This document shows positions 5,911 to 16,066 of a stretch of DNA of 48,696 nt, piece by piece; positions within the stretch are counted from its first letter, which is position 1, and every line of letters begins with the position of its first letter. The notes below the pieces were generated by a model. That model saw nothing but the letters and a program-made list of their open reading frames with translations. It did no database searches and was not told the DNA's origin. The stretch comes from Barnesiella sp. An55. Lineage in GTDB: Bacteria; Bacteroidota; Bacteroidia; Bacteroidales; Barnesiellaceae. The DNA is taken from the NCBI RefSeq assembly GCF_002161555.1, contig NZ_NFHZ01000020.1:1-48696 (forward strand). Reading direction: 5' to 3'. The position numbers and the translations under genes were made by a program.

Positions 5911-8900
5911 TTATTCTCTTATGTTGAGCAAGTATGCATAATAACCGCTGCTTCCGTCCCAAACTAAAAGGAACTCGCGAATATCGCCCTTAGCCATGTT
6001 CCATTTGCCCATATCCGTGTCCGCGTTGTTTCCCATCCTGTAAGGGTAATAGTTGCTGTCCATCGCGTTCCCCCCCGAACTGTTCTTTACGAATTGGTTT
6101 CTACCACAAACGTAACCGACTTTCGTACTTGTCCGGTCGCAAATAATGACTATACGCACCGCAAATGCCGTAGAATTGCTTATGCCCAATACGGTACAAA
6201 TGGAGTCGCGTCTTGGCAATCCTATGCCCGAATTACTGTAAATAAACCTCGGCATCAACTTGAACAAAGTAGGCTTTGTGGCATCGCCCGGTACAAGGCA
6301 ATTATTAGCAGAAGGTGTTAGCTTGGCTATCCCGTAATCTACGATGTAACTGTTGCTCACGATTGCGCCGTTGCTCACGATTCCTATGTTGGTGTTTGCG
6401 CCGGAAACATTGATAAGTATTCCGTAGTTAGTCCCGTAAGGATTAGGCGTATTGTTTGTAAATCGTCCAACTCCAACAATTCCTGTAGAAGCCGGAAGTA
6501 CGTTTGTACCTATCGAAGCCCAACGGTACGAGTCCGAGAACTTTATGAATGTGCCATACAATGAAAATCCGCTGCCGCTTGTTGCTCCCGAAGATGACGA
6601 AACGCCGATTCTTCCGCTTGCAATCTCAAATCCGCCTATTGTTCCGGCGTTGGCATAAATAGTTCCGGTTATCGTTCCTTTGGTCGCTACAAAACTTCCG
6701 TCCTGCAATACCCGGTAAGGAGCGGTAGCCCTGTTGCTTTTGCTTGCACCAGCCCAAAACCTTACGCTTGTGTCCGCCGTGCCTTCTCCGGTTATACCGG
6801 CTTTGATGCTTTGGTCGTTTCCTGCAAGCTGCACCGTTCCGGCTGTTACTATTCCGCCGTCTATGGTTGTCTTTGTGTTGTCGTAGTAAACGGCTTCTAC
6901 CCAATCGTTAGCAACATAGCTTCCCGAAGCCCGTGCGGTTATGCACCGTTTCAAAAGCCCATCTGTCTTTCCTCCCGTAAGCCAAAGGTCGCCGATGTCG
7001 TATGGTGGTTTCGGTGTAGAAACAAACACACGTCGTTTGCCGTCTGCCGTGTCCTGCGCCTTGCTTGCCGCTTCGTAAGCGTCGATAGCCTTTTGGTCTT
7101 CTATCGTAACCCATGCGTAGGAAGAACTATACCGTTTTAATAATTTTGTCGTTGAACTGTACCACATATCGCCTACATGGGCTTTCTTCAATTCCGTAGT
7201 AGTCCACGCGCCAGCCGGGTCGGAAGTCTGAAACCAACTTTCTATTTTCCCGTCTATTTGGTTCGTCAAATTGTTTACGGTCGGAGTGAAGTTGTTGTTT
7301 ATAAAGTTGGTCAGCCCACTGTCATCAGTGTACTTACAAGCCTTTACCCAATCGGAAGCGTTGTAAGAGCCGGAAGTCCGTGCCGTCTTGCAACGCATGA
7401 TGTCGCCGGTCGTTCCTTGTACCCACAAATCGCCTACGTCGTAAGGAGTTGTAGGGGTTGAAACGAATATGCGCCGTTTCGTCCCTGCAAGTTTCAAAGC
7501 GTCGTTTGCAAGTGCCAACGCCTGTGCTACCTCGCTGTCTTGTAATTCCTGCCAACTATAAGTATTACCGTTCTTTACCCAACGGAATACTTTACCCGTA
7601 GCCGTGTTATAGAAAAGGTCGCCTAAATGCTCATCTTTAAGCTGCGTAGTTGTCCAGTCCTTAGCCGGTACGTTGCTTGTAGTCGGGTCGTACTCGTAGA
7701 AAAACTGCTCTATCTGACCGTCCAACTGCGATTGAATTTCATTCAATATGCCCGGTAAAGTGTTGTTTATATAGTCCTTTACCTCGTTTGTTTTATCATC
7801 CACGTCTGAAACGCTTCCCGTACTGCCGTCGTTCTTTACGAATTTGATAACGCCGCCTATCTCGTTGTTGTCCAAATCAAAATAGCAACTTCCGGCATTG
7901 CTTTCGATGCGTCCTGTACGGATAAAACGCCCGTTTATCGTGCTGCTTCCGTAGGTAAGGCTTACAAGCCTGCCCGGATTCTTTCCTCCTTCATCTGTAA
8001 CAACTGAATTAAGTACACCTATAAGGAAATTGTAATACCCGGCTTCGCTATCAACTGTTTTTGCCGTTTCTGAAAGTATTATATTTCCTGCCGTGCCGTT
8101 TGTCGGGCATTTAGCGTAAATGTAGTATGCCGTACCGGAAGTAAGCCCGGAATATGTTGCGCCCTCCAATATCCAATACTTCAAGCCGTCGGGGTCTATC
8201 GCGTAATGTACGAGCAGACCGTTTGACACGTACAGGGTGTTTGCGTTCCCTCCGTAGTTTGGTTGGAATGTGATATTTTGCAGCGTGAACTGCGTACTTT
8301 TCGCGCCTACGCTCAACATCTGCGTTTCTATGGAAAGCGGCTTTATCTTTTCGCTGTAATAGTCGCCCTCCGGGTCGAATACCATGTTTAGAAGCTCCTG
8401 CGTAGCTTTCCATCTGCGCCGTGCCTTTGCCGGGTCTGCAAGTTTGTTGATATGGATAACCTCGTTTATCTCCTGCAATTCGTTCCAAACGCGCACGGTT
8501 GTAGTCTTGGTTATGGTGTCGCTTAGTGTGATGTCGTAACTGTGCGGTTTCAACAGGTCGCGTTCAATCTGCGTAATCCTTACGGCTTTGTTTACGCCTA
8601 TCTGTTCGTCCTCTATGGGTATGAAGTCGCCAACGTGCAAAATCTCGGTTTCCACTTCATCGCCGAACAATGAAGTAAAGAAGCCTTCGGTAAGTTCAAG
8701 TTTATAGCTTACTTGCGGCTGGCTTACCGTAGGGAGGTATTTGCTACCTTCTTCCTCCAAATCTTCTTCGGCTTCTTCTATGTACTCATCGGGCAGCTGT
8801 ATGTCTGAAATGCTGTATTTGTCGCCTACCGCTATTTGGAAAGCCGCAGAAGTTTCCGACGGGAATACCGAGCCGTTTTCGTCTTGGAACTTGTTTATTA

Positions 8901-9921
8901 CGAAAGTCTTTGTAGCGTGGTCGTAGCTGTGCAGGTCAAATTCATAACCTGCCAACCCTCCGCTTTCAAACTTTATTTTTGCGCTCGTTCCGTCTATGAG
9001 GTATTTCGTGGATTTCCCGTCCGAAGCCTTTGCGTTCAAATCAAACATCGTGTTGTCCGCAAATGTAATCACGTCCGCCCCCAATGCTGTAACCGTACCT
9101 ACGCGCTGCGGCTTGATGTCGTAGGTCTTTTCTCCCTCCTTTACGCCGTACAAGGCTATCGCCGCTTCATCCTCAATGTATGAAGTAAGCCGCGTAGCAC
9201 CCGGAAGGCACAGCCTTGTATGCCCGTAGTTTCGCCCTAAGTTTTCAGTTCCACCGTAAACGTATAGACGGGTCACTATCCCGGCATTGTTCACGTTCTT
9301 TCGCTCTAACCGGTACAGACCTTTACCACGTCCGTACCTTAGCGTGAAAGTGTGTGTTATCCCTACTTTCTCTTTGAAATTGAGCGTGTAAGTCGTTCCG
9401 TTTGTTGTTATCTCAAATTCTACGCCGTAATCGCTGCAAAGTTCCTGCGCCACTTGCAGACAGTTTTTTCCGGAATTGGTAATGTTCTTGTATTCCGTGT
9501 TTTCCGGGTATGTGCCTAATACCCACTTTCCGGGAAAGATGCGGTTTATGTTCCACATCAATACCTGCAAATGCCCGGCAAGGTCAGAATAATAGGTTTC
9601 CCCGTATGCGTCTTCGGGGAGGTGGTAATGCACATCTATCAAATCATACTGCAATCCCTCAAACCTCAATTCGTAGGTATAACGCCGTTCTCCTTCTTTC
9701 GCCGGTTCGGGCAGTTGGTTCAGCTTATACGGCTTGCCGTACAATACAAGAACGCAACCTATATCCAAATCCAACGGAAGTGCGGAAGAAACGGTAATGC
9801 TTACCACATCATCGGAAAGCAAGGCGGTTTTTTGGTTCGCCTTGCTCACGCTGCTAACATTCTTCCGGCTGAAAAGCGGTATTTCCGTTCCGTCGGGTTT
9901 CTTGATTATAATCTGTTCCAT
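5911..9921 (-). CDS. Large tail-tip protein with hub-like N-terminus and repeat-bearing fibre region
   Basis: 1336 aa. The first about 500 residues look like the tail-associated hub of siphoviruses (YELRFEGLQYDLIDVHYHLP, LRYGRGKGLYRLERKN, RLYVYGG). The region about 720-1000 holds two degenerate copies of a unit with IDGKIESWF, WTTTELKKAHVGDMWY and RRVFVSTPKPPYDIGDLWL. The C-terminal third is Gly-, Ser- and Asn-rich, as in fibre or receptor-binding domains. It follows the Dit-like gene with a 16-bp overlap. It probably caps the tail tube and contacts the cell surface. Whether it carries a Tal-type peptidase could not be seen. Confidence 0.82.
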   Translation of the reverse strand: MEQIIIKKPDGTEIPLFSRKNVSSVSKANQKTALLSDDVVSITVSSALPLDLDIGCVLVLYGKPYKLNQLPEPAKEGERRYTYELRFEGLQYDLIDVHYHLPEDAYGETYYSDLAGHLQVLMWNINRIFPGKWVLGTYPENTEYKNITNSGKNCLQVAQELCSDYGVEFEITTNGTTYTLNFKEKVGITHTFTLRYGRGKGLYRLERKNVNNAGIVTRLYVYGGTENLGRNYGHTRLCLPGATRLTSYIEDEAAIALYGVKEGEKTYDIKPQRVGTVTALGADVITFADNTMFDLNAKASDGKSTKYLIDGTSAKIKFESGGLAGYEFDLHSYDHATKTFVINKFQDENGSVFPSETSAAFQIAVGDKYSISDIQLPDEYIEEAEEDLEEEGSKYLPTVSQPQVSYKLELTEGFFTSLFGDEVETEILHVGDFIPIEDEQIGVNKAVRITQIERDLLKPHSYDITLSDTITKTTTVRVWNELQEINEVIHINKLADPAKARRRWKATQELLNMVFDPEGDYYSEKIKPLSIETQMLSVGAKSTQFTLQNITFQPNYGGNANTLYVSNGLLVHYAIDPDGLKYWILEGATYSGLTSGTAYYIYAKCPTNGTAGNIILSETAKTVDSEAGYYNFLIGVLNSVVTDEGGKNPGRLVSLTYGSSTINGRFIRTGRIESNAGSCYFDLDNNEIGGVIKFVKNDGSTGSVSDVDDKTNEVKDYINNTLPGILNEIQSQLDGQIEQFFYEYDPTTSNVPAKDWTTTQLKDEHLGDLFYNTATGKVFRWVKNGNTYSWQELQDSEVAQALALANDALKLAGTKRRIFVSTPTTPYDVGDLWVQGTTGDIMRCKTARTSGSYNASDWVKACKYTDDSGLTNFINNNFTPTVNNLTNQIDGKIESWFQTSDPAGAWTTTELKKAHVGDMWYSSTTKLLKRYSSSYAWVTIEDQKAIDAYEAASKAQDTADGKRRVFVSTPKPPYDIGDLWLTGGKTDGLLKRCITARASGSYVANDWVEAVYYDNTKTTIDGGIVTAGTVQLAGNDQSIKAGITGEGTADTSVRFWAGASKSNRATAPYRVLQDGSFVATKGTITGTIYANAGTIGGFEIASGRIGVSSSSGATSGSGFSLYGTFIKFSDSYRWASIGTNVLPASTGIVGVGRFTNNTPNPYGTNYGILINVSGANTNIGIVSNGAIVSNSYIVDYGIAKLTPSANNCLVPGDATKPTLFKLMPRFIYSNSGIGLPRRDSICTVLGISNSTAFAVRIVIICDRTSTKVGYVCGRNQFVKNSSGGNAMDSNYYPYRMGNNADTDMGKWNMAKGDIREFLLVWDGSSGYYAYLLNIRE

Positions 9922-11126
9922 ACTACAATCCCGTTAGTGTCGAAATCCGTAATTTCCTCAATCACTCCGGCAACAATGGTGTAATATATCCCGTTATCGG
10001 CATAAGTATGTTTCAAGGCGTTTTTTCCGGTATAGTCGCCGTAAATGTCTTCGCTTACCGTTCCGTCACCCCAATAGACATTAACCATTTTGTCGCTCTT
10101 TAACTCTATCGTAAGTTCCGCGTTGGAAGCGTTTATCCTTTGGTGTCTTATCACTCGCTTAACCGGGTCGGGTTCTTTCAGTTTCAAGGAGAAAGTACCT
10201 ATCATCTTATCGTCGTGCCAACGTTTGGAGGGGGCTACCCCGTCTTCGCAATATACCTCGTAAACCAACGGCTTTGTAGGGTGTATCGAAATCATAAGCC
10301 TTTGCGTCCCGTCCTGCCGGAAATGCTCATAAAGCCTGTTTACCTTTTCCGTGAAGTCCATCTTTCCGGTTGCTCTCAGCCAACAGTTAAGCGTTATTTC
10401 CCTTTCTTGGTATCGCTTATCTGTCAAATCAATAACTTTTCCGTGATAGTCCGCCCAATCTACGGAAGTAGGCGTTTTCAACTTAGGCAAGTCAAGAACT
10501 CCGGTTGAACTTTCTACGTGCAGGTCAAACTCTTTGAAGTTTACACCGTTTAAGTAGTATTCAAGCTGCGAAATGCTGTTCAGTTCTTCCGCTATTTCGT
10601 TTTCGCTCAATGCTACGTTATATACCTTCAATTCGTCCAAATCGCCATATCCGTTCCCCGTGCTGTAAACGTCTTGAACGATTGCTATACCCGTCAGCGT
10701 TGAAGGAAGTATAAGCGTTTGTATCAACTGTGTATCTAAATAGATACTTACTTGGTTTCCTGCCTTTCTAATCGCAAAGTACCCCCAACTTCCCGGCTCT
10801 ATGTCTATCCATGCTTCCCGATAGCCTCCTTCGCTTTGGTCTGTGTTGCAGAATATACCTATACGCTTGTTAGTATATCCGTCATCAAAAAGTATGCTTT
10901 TCAACCATGCAAGTATGGTAAAGTTACCCGAAAGCGTTACTATGTTGCTTTCAATTTCCGCACGTCCTGCACCGTCAAAGTGTATGCAGTTCCCTTGTTT
11001 GCCGGAAACAAAGCTGCAATCCGTAACCGTTGCGTCATGCCGGTTTTGCGCAAAGTCATAAGCTACCGTAGAGCCGTTGGCTTCATCGAACGGTATGTTA
11101 AGTATCAAGTTTTGTTCTAATGCCAT
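9906..11126 (-). CDS. Dit-like distal tail protein with N-terminal LamG domain
   Basis: 406 aa. Residues 1 to about 195 read as a LamG/concanavalin-like jelly roll (LNIPFDEANGSTVAYDFAQN, FTILAWLKS, GYGDLDELKVYNVALSENEI). Residues about 195-330 resemble a phage distal tail protein (FKEFDLHVESS, KRYQEREITLNCWL, LMISIHPTKPLVYEVYCED, GTFSLKLKEPDPVKR). Dit forms the hexameric ring at the end of the tail tube; added carbohydrate-binding modules are known in evolved Dits. It sits between the tape-measure and hub genes, the normal Dit position. A glycan-binding role for the LamG part is inference. Confidence 0.8.
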   Translation of the reverse strand: MALEQNLILNIPFDEANGSTVAYDFAQNRHDATVTDCSFVSGKQGNCIHFDGAGRAEIESNIVTLSGNFTILAWLKSILFDDGYTNKRIGIFCNTDQSEGGYREAWIDIEPGSWGYFAIRKAGNQVSIYLDTQLIQTLILPSTLTGIAIVQDVYSTGNGYGDLDELKVYNVALSENEIAEELNSISQLEYYLNGVNFKEFDLHVESSTGVLDLPKLKTPTSVDWADYHGKVIDLTDKRYQEREITLNCWLRATGKMDFTEKVNRLYEHFRQDGTQRLMISIHPTKPLVYEVYCEDGVAPSKRWHDDKMIGTFSLKLKEPDPVKRVIRHQRINASNAELTIELKSDKMVNVYWGDGTVSEDIYGDYTGKNALKHTYADNGIYYTIVAGVIEEITDFDTNGIVVWNRL

Positions 11127-11128
11127 AA

Positions 11129-11632
11129 CTATTTACGTTTATCGATTATTTTGATTTTAGCGTTGCCGGTCGCGTTTCCTGTGTAATTTCCGCCGTGAAG
11201 GAATACACTTACACGCGCCGCGTCGCTTGCTGTTACCTCTACTGTTGCCCGGTCTGCTATATCAACCGTGATATAAGCGTAACCGCTTGCTTTGATACTG
11301 ACTTTCGCGTTATCCCTTGCCCATACCTGTGCCACATGAAAGCCCGTAAATTTCGCTGTACCTTCCGAAGTCCCGAAAGCAACGACGTTGCGCAAGTCCT
11401 TTACTTCGATAGGCTCGTTCTTGAATACGCCGTAGTGCTGGCGTATTCCTTTGAACTCCGCCCATAAATCATCCGTGAATGCGTTTCTTAGGCAAAAGTC
11501 CAATCCTTTTATAAAAAGCGTCAAAAGCCGTTCTTTTGAAGGCGCGTTTAGAATGTAATTGTACCATTCTTCGCAAATCCCGTTCGCCTTGGCTTCTTCC
11601 GCAAGTTTCTTTTTTAGCTGTTGAAATTCCAT
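11129..11632 (-). CDS. Hypothetical tail-region protein with beta-repeat C-terminus
   Basis: 167 aa. The N-terminal half is helical and charged. The C-terminal half (about 80-165) has short alternating beta stretches (AKFTGFHVAQVWARDNAKVS, YAYITVDIADRATVEV, ARVSVFLHGGNYTGN) that suggest a beta-solenoid. It sits 2 bp after the Dit-like gene start and 11 bp before the tape-measure stop, inside the tail operon. It is probably a minor tail component; I know of no function. Confidence 0.7.
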   Translation of the reverse strand: MEFQQLKKKLAEEAKANGICEEWYNYILNAPSKERLLTLFIKGLDFCLRNAFTDDLWAEFKGIRQHYGVFKNEPIEVKDLRNVVAFGTSEGTAKFTGFHVAQVWARDNAKVSIKASGYAYITVDIADRATVEVTASDAARVSVFLHGGNYTGNATGNAKIKIIDKRK

Positions 11633-11643
11633 AACTTATCCTT

Positions 11644-14600
11644 TTAATAGTCTGTTATGCCCTGTGAGCGTAGTCCGTCATCGGTAGGCGTTGAAAGCCT
11701 GTTTATAATCCGTAGCAATCTTTCCGCTATCACGCTTATACCCCTATCCATACTTGCAAGGTAGGTAAGCTGTTGGCGTATGAGTGCTATGCTCGTTACT
11801 TGGTTCTGTCTTACCGCGTTTGTCTGTCCGGCTAACAGGTCTATGCTTTCTTGGTTCGCCGTAGCGTAAGCACCGCTTAGGGTTGTCGGGTCGCCAATAT
11901 CTTCAGTTTGCTTGAATAGGTCTTTGTACATATCCATAGCCGCCGCAAAGTTTTGTCCTGCCGCTTGTATAGCTGCCTTGAAACGGTTCTGTTCCGCTTC
12001 TGTCAAACCGTCAAATGTGCCGTTACCTTCTTCGTCAAAACCCATGTCTTTTTGAAGCTGCTTTATAGCCCGTTGCAACGGTTCTTCCAAAAACTGCAAC
12101 TCCAATGCTTTTTTGACTGCGTTTTTAAGCACGTCGTTAGCCACTTCGCCGAACGATTTCGCCGCGCTTTTCCCGTTCTCGAACGCTTCTACAAGCGCAT
12201 CCGCTAATTGGTCGGAAAGTTCCGACGCGGAAGTCTGCGTAATGCTCTGCGTAATATCGGCTATGATGTCTTCAATCTGTCTTCCCAATTCCGCGTACTG
12301 CTCTCGCCATTCGTCTATCTTTCCGTTGTCTGTGTGCTTTTTACTCTGTTCGTCACTTATCATTCCGTTTATTTCGTCCTGCTGTTGGCGCAAATTCTCT
12401 ATCATTGCGGTTTGGTTCTGATAGACCGTTTCGCCCAATGCGTTATCTACGGCGTGTTCCAATGCGTTGTAAGCATAACCCAATTTCGTTACGGCTTCCT
12501 GATGCCGCTTTATGGACTTTTCGGCTTTCCTATCCCGGAAGTTGAACAAATCGAAAGCGGAAGACAGCAAGCCGATAGAGCCTTGAATAATCCCCAACGG
12601 GTTGCCGGTGGCTATTCCTGTGGCTAATTGCCCTGCCCCTTGCATAATGCCGCTTATGTCGCCTAATATCGCTTGCGTTTCGTCGCTCATGGAAACGCCC
12701 ATCTTTTTTATTCCGCTTACCACGCTGTCAAATGCTCCGGAAACAAAATCTATGCTGCTCCCGATTCCGCTAAACGTGTCTTTGAACGCTTCGCCTACAC
12801 TCTTGGTTTCTCCGGTTTCCTTTTTAAGTGCGGCTTTCAACACGGCTAATTGTTCTTCTCCCTCAACTTCAAGCCCTACGGTAAGTTTTATGTTTTCAAG
12901 TTCCGCTATTTTCCGGCGCAACATGTCAATGTACGATGAGCCTTCTTTAAGAAGGTCGGCGTATGCCGTCTTTGCTGCACCGGCTAAAATCTCATCCGAA
13001 CTGTTAATAGCCTCCGTATATTGTTGGTACTGCTGTTTCTTGGATTCCAATGACTGAACAAAAGGGTCGTCGCTATCCAACAGTTTTTCCGCGTTCATCG
13101 CTGCTCGAAGTTCCGCTAAGCTATTTTTCAACGCTAAGAACGGGTTACGGCTTTCCAACTCGTTACGCGCTTTCTCCAACTGTGTATTTATGGCTTGTAA
13201 GTCTGCCGGATTAAACTGCGTGGAAAAGGTTATCTTCTTGTTGTTGATGTCTTCAAGCAGTTTGTTTATTGTACTTGTACTTAACCGTGAAAGGTCGCTA
13301 AACAACTGATTCCAACTCTCCGTAGCCATAAGGCGTGAAGCTGCAAGTTTGCTTAGTTCCTCCTGCTCCTTAGCGTTTATCTGCGCAATCATGGATAAGT
13401 TTCCTTGCTTTTCCGCTTCGGCGCGTTGTTCCGAGTATTTCTGCAAAATTGCCGTCTGCTTCTCTTGGAAAGTCTGGTATTCTGTTAGCAGTTGGTCGTA
13501 TTGCTCGCTTCCGCTCCGGCTCTCATACTCTTTACGTTTCTTCTCCAATGCGGCTAATGCGGCTTCGGCTACCTGCTTTTCTTGCTCGCTGGTGGCTTCC
13601 GCCGATGCCTTTTGCAATAGTTCACGTTTCCGGGCGTAGCTTTCTTCAAAGTCTAACTTCTCCTGCATATAGTTCGCGTATTCTTGAAGAAGTGCCTTTG
13701 TTTCTTCTTTCGCCTGTTGCTTGGCATCATCTTCGGCTACGTCCAAAATGTCGGCTTTGGCATTATCTACGTCCGAATTGTCGCCGCTAAGTTCTTCCCT
13801 CCGCCGTTCTATCAATGCTAATTGCTCGCTTACCGTTTGGCACATGGATAATTCCCTTTGTAGTTGTGCGTCAAAGTCTGAAATAACCGCTTCTTTGGTT
13901 GCGTTAGCTATTTCGTTGTTCAGCGTGGAAAGGTTCTTCAAGTCTGTTGCAGTTTGGTTTGTCTTGCTTGAAATCTTATCGCGTAGGTTCTCCAAATAAT
14001 CGAGGTAGCTCGTACCTTCTTGAAGAAGCGCGGCAAATTCCGTATTTGCTGCTTTCCGTACCGTTTCGTCTGAACTTGTTACCCATTTTAGGTACTTTGA
14101 ATACAACGCTTTCCGTTCGTTCAGTTGTTCGGCAAAAGGGTCTGTTTCCTTTTTACTTCCGCTGTTTCCGCTTTTATAGCTGATACGGTCTAATTCCTTC
14201 TGTTGTTCGGCTATTTGTTTGGCTATGTCCGCTCGTTCCGTGTCGGTAGCCGCTTTGTTATAAAGTTCCTGCAAGCGTCTAAGTTCCTTTTCCGCTTCTT
14301 CTACACTTCCGGCTACCACTTTCCCGGTTTGGTTTCCAATGGATGCCAATATCTCCTTTTCCTTTTGCGTGAAACTGATTTGTTGGTCTATAAGTTTGTT
14401 GTATGTGTCTTGTGTTTTTTGCAATTCTTCTTCCGCTTCTTTCCAATTACTGCTTTTTTCAATAACAACGCCTTTGCGCTGAACTCCGTAGCCGTCTGTA
14501 TAAGTTCCTTTTTTTGAAACATACGCTTTGGGTGTCGTGTCTAACTTGTTCTGCGCTTCAATCACTTTCTTGTACTTCTCTACGGCGAGTTCGCTGGTCG

Positions 14601-15855
14601 CTGTGGCTTTTGCCCGGAGCATCATCGCTTCGACAAATTTTGCGCTATTGGTAACTAATAATTCTTCCGCTTCTTTTGCGTTGCGCACAGAGTAGCCTAA
14701 ATCATCGAATTTATCTACGTTATCCTGTACCCACTTTTCACGCTCTTTCAATGACCCCGTAAGGCTTAACCATTCCGCCTGTAATGTCCGGTAAGCCGTA
14801 ACCGGTTCTGCTGCGGCTTCCGCTACCTTGTTGTTAAATTCTTCTGCCTGTTTCTTTGCTTCCGCCTGTTTGCTCTGCATCCGGGAAATGGCTACAATTG
14901 CGGCGGTAATGGCGACGGAAAGCCCCAATGTAAGCGTAGCCATCAAAGCCGCAGCCGCCGTGTTGGAAATGTGCAACGCTGCCGCAAGGCGCACGTTTGC
15001 CGCCGTAAGCAAGTCTTTTGCCTTTGCTACGGTTACAAGCCTAAACGCGCTATCCTTATTCAGCATTTGTTCTACCTGTTGCAAGCCTATCGTTATGCTC
15101 ATAAGGCTTTGGACTTTTAGCATAACCTTCTGCAAGTTCTCGTTTTCCCCTACGAAAAGGCTTACCGCTCCCTGTGCGGCTGCAAATCCGCCGGAAACGC
15201 CCGAAAGTCCGCTAATAAGTCCTTGCATCCCTCGTTGGTCGTGCGCTAATATGTTGGATTGGTCAGTAGCGTCTTTCCACGCCTTAGCCAAACGCGCGGC
15301 TTCTTCCTGCATCTGCCGGAACTCTTCCGTATTGCGCTTTCCTTCCGCTTCCATCTGTACCAACGCTTCCCGGCACTTTCGCAACTGTGTTTCCAATGAC
15401 TGTTGCGCCCTTGCACTTTTTTCGGCTGCTTCACGCTGTTTGTTTAGCTCCTGTTCCTCTTTCATAAGCGCGTCGGCTTGCTTTTCCGCTTCGCTTATTA
15501 CCTGTTGCCGCAAGTTTATTTCGCTTTTCAGCACGCTTTGTTGTGCTGTCAATGTGCGGTATTCCTCATCGCGCCCCTCCGTGAACGCTTTACCGGCTCT
15601 GCTACCCAATTCCTCATATTGTTTTTGCAGGTCTTTCAAAGCCGTTTTGTTTTCCTCAAATATGCGGTCTATTGTGGCAAATCCCGATTCTATCACGGCG
15701 GCGGTAGCTTCAAAGGCTTTATCTATGCCCTTGCCGTTCTTTACCGCATCCGTGCTGAACTTCTGAATAGCCCTTTTGCTTTCTTCAAGCACTTTCAGTA
15801 GTTCCCTGTTCGTTCCCGAAATGTCAAAAGACAAACCGCCGCCTTGTATGTTCAT
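11644..15855 (-). CDS. Tape-measure protein
   Basis: 1403 aa, the longest gene of the window. The N-terminal 350 residues are coiled-coil; a hydrophobic block lies at about 300-325 (AAALMATLTLGLSVAITAAI). Further long coiled coils fill the middle, and Gly-rich, less charged segments (KKMGVSMSDETQAILGDISG) follow. Tape-measure proteins set tail length; about 1400 aa predicts a tail near 200 nm by the usual 0.15 nm per residue rule. Position after the frameshifted chaperone pair and before the Dit-like and hub genes is canonical. No lytic enzyme motif was seen. Confidence 0.92.
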   Translation of the reverse strand: MNIQGGGLSFDISGTNRELLKVLEESKRAIQKFSTDAVKNGKGIDKAFEATAAVIESGFATIDRIFEENKTALKDLQKQYEELGSRAGKAFTEGRDEEYRTLTAQQSVLKSEINLRQQVISEAEKQADALMKEEQELNKQREAAEKSARAQQSLETQLRKCREALVQMEAEGKRNTEEFRQMQEEAARLAKAWKDATDQSNILAHDQRGMQGLISGLSGVSGGFAAAQGAVSLFVGENENLQKVMLKVQSLMSITIGLQQVEQMLNKDSAFRLVTVAKAKDLLTAANVRLAAALHISNTAAAALMATLTLGLSVAITAAIVAISRMQSKQAEAKKQAEEFNNKVAEAAAEPVTAYRTLQAEWLSLTGSLKEREKWVQDNVDKFDDLGYSVRNAKEAEELLVTNSAKFVEAMMLRAKATATSELAVEKYKKVIEAQNKLDTTPKAYVSKKGTYTDGYGVQRKGVVIEKSSNWKEAEEELQKTQDTYNKLIDQQISFTQKEKEILASIGNQTGKVVAGSVEEAEKELRRLQELYNKAATDTERADIAKQIAEQQKELDRISYKSGNSGSKKETDPFAEQLNERKALYSKYLKWVTSSDETVRKAANTEFAALLQEGTSYLDYLENLRDKISSKTNQTATDLKNLSTLNNEIANATKEAVISDFDAQLQRELSMCQTVSEQLALIERRREELSGDNSDVDNAKADILDVAEDDAKQQAKEETKALLQEYANYMQEKLDFEESYARKRELLQKASAEATSEQEKQVAEAALAALEKKRKEYESRSGSEQYDQLLTEYQTFQEKQTAILQKYSEQRAEAEKQGNLSMIAQINAKEQEELSKLAASRLMATESWNQLFSDLSRLSTSTINKLLEDINNKKITFSTQFNPADLQAINTQLEKARNELESRNPFLALKNSLAELRAAMNAEKLLDSDDPFVQSLESKKQQYQQYTEAINSSDEILAGAAKTAYADLLKEGSSYIDMLRRKIAELENIKLTVGLEVEGEEQLAVLKAALKKETGETKSVGEAFKDTFSGIGSSIDFVSGAFDSVVSGIKKMGVSMSDETQAILGDISGIMQGAGQLATGIATGNPLGIIQGSIGLLSSAFDLFNFRDRKAEKSIKRHQEAVTKLGYAYNALEHAVDNALGETVYQNQTAMIENLRQQQDEINGMISDEQSKKHTDNGKIDEWREQYAELGRQIEDIIADITQSITQTSASELSDQLADALVEAFENGKSAAKSFGEVANDVLKNAVKKALELQFLEEPLQRAIKQLQKDMGFDEEGNGTFDGLTEAEQNRFKAAIQAAGQNFAAAMDMYKDLFKQTEDIGDPTTLSGAYATANQESIDLLAGQTNAVRQNQVTSIALIRQQLTYLASMDRGISVIAERLLRIINRLSTPTDDGLRSQGITDY

Positions 15856-16040
15856 CTATTCAAGTTGTTTATTAGTTTCATAACTTCGTCCGCGTTGTCG
15901 TCCGTAAGCACTATTTCGGTATTTTTCCCCGTTGTGTCTTCGTCTTCAACTCCGGGCGCGTCTATCAACATTCTTTGCACCGTTCCCCACGCTATACCGT
16001 GCAGAAGGTAGTCCAACGTCCAGCCGAAGTGCGCACACAC
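15852..16040 (-). CDS. Tail assembly chaperone C-terminal part, probably reached by -1 frameshift
   Basis: 62 aa as an open frame starting at a GTG, ending with a 4-bp overlap with the tape-measure start. The sequence HFGWTLDYLLHGIAWGTVQ resembles the T part of G/GT-type tail chaperones. The frame has no ATG and stays open upstream, in the -1 frame, for more than 70 bp into gene 16067-16642. The likely product is therefore a fusion made by ribosomal slippage rather than a separate protein. A candidate slip lies at the zero-frame end, CAG GGT TAA (16067-16075). Independent GTG initiation is the alternative. Confidence 0.6.
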   Translation of the reverse strand: MCAHFGWTLDYLLHGIAWGTVQRMLIDAPGVEDEDTTGKNTEIVLTDDNADEVMKLINNLNR

Positions 16041-16066
16041 CGAGCCACGCCGTCCGTGTGGACTTT

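Noticed and set aside
14828-15766. 312-aa plus-strand ORF inside the tape-measure gene
   Set aside because: It is antisense to a clear coding frame and has no RBS or promoter; Ser/Cys/Ala-rich shadow of coiled-coil codons.
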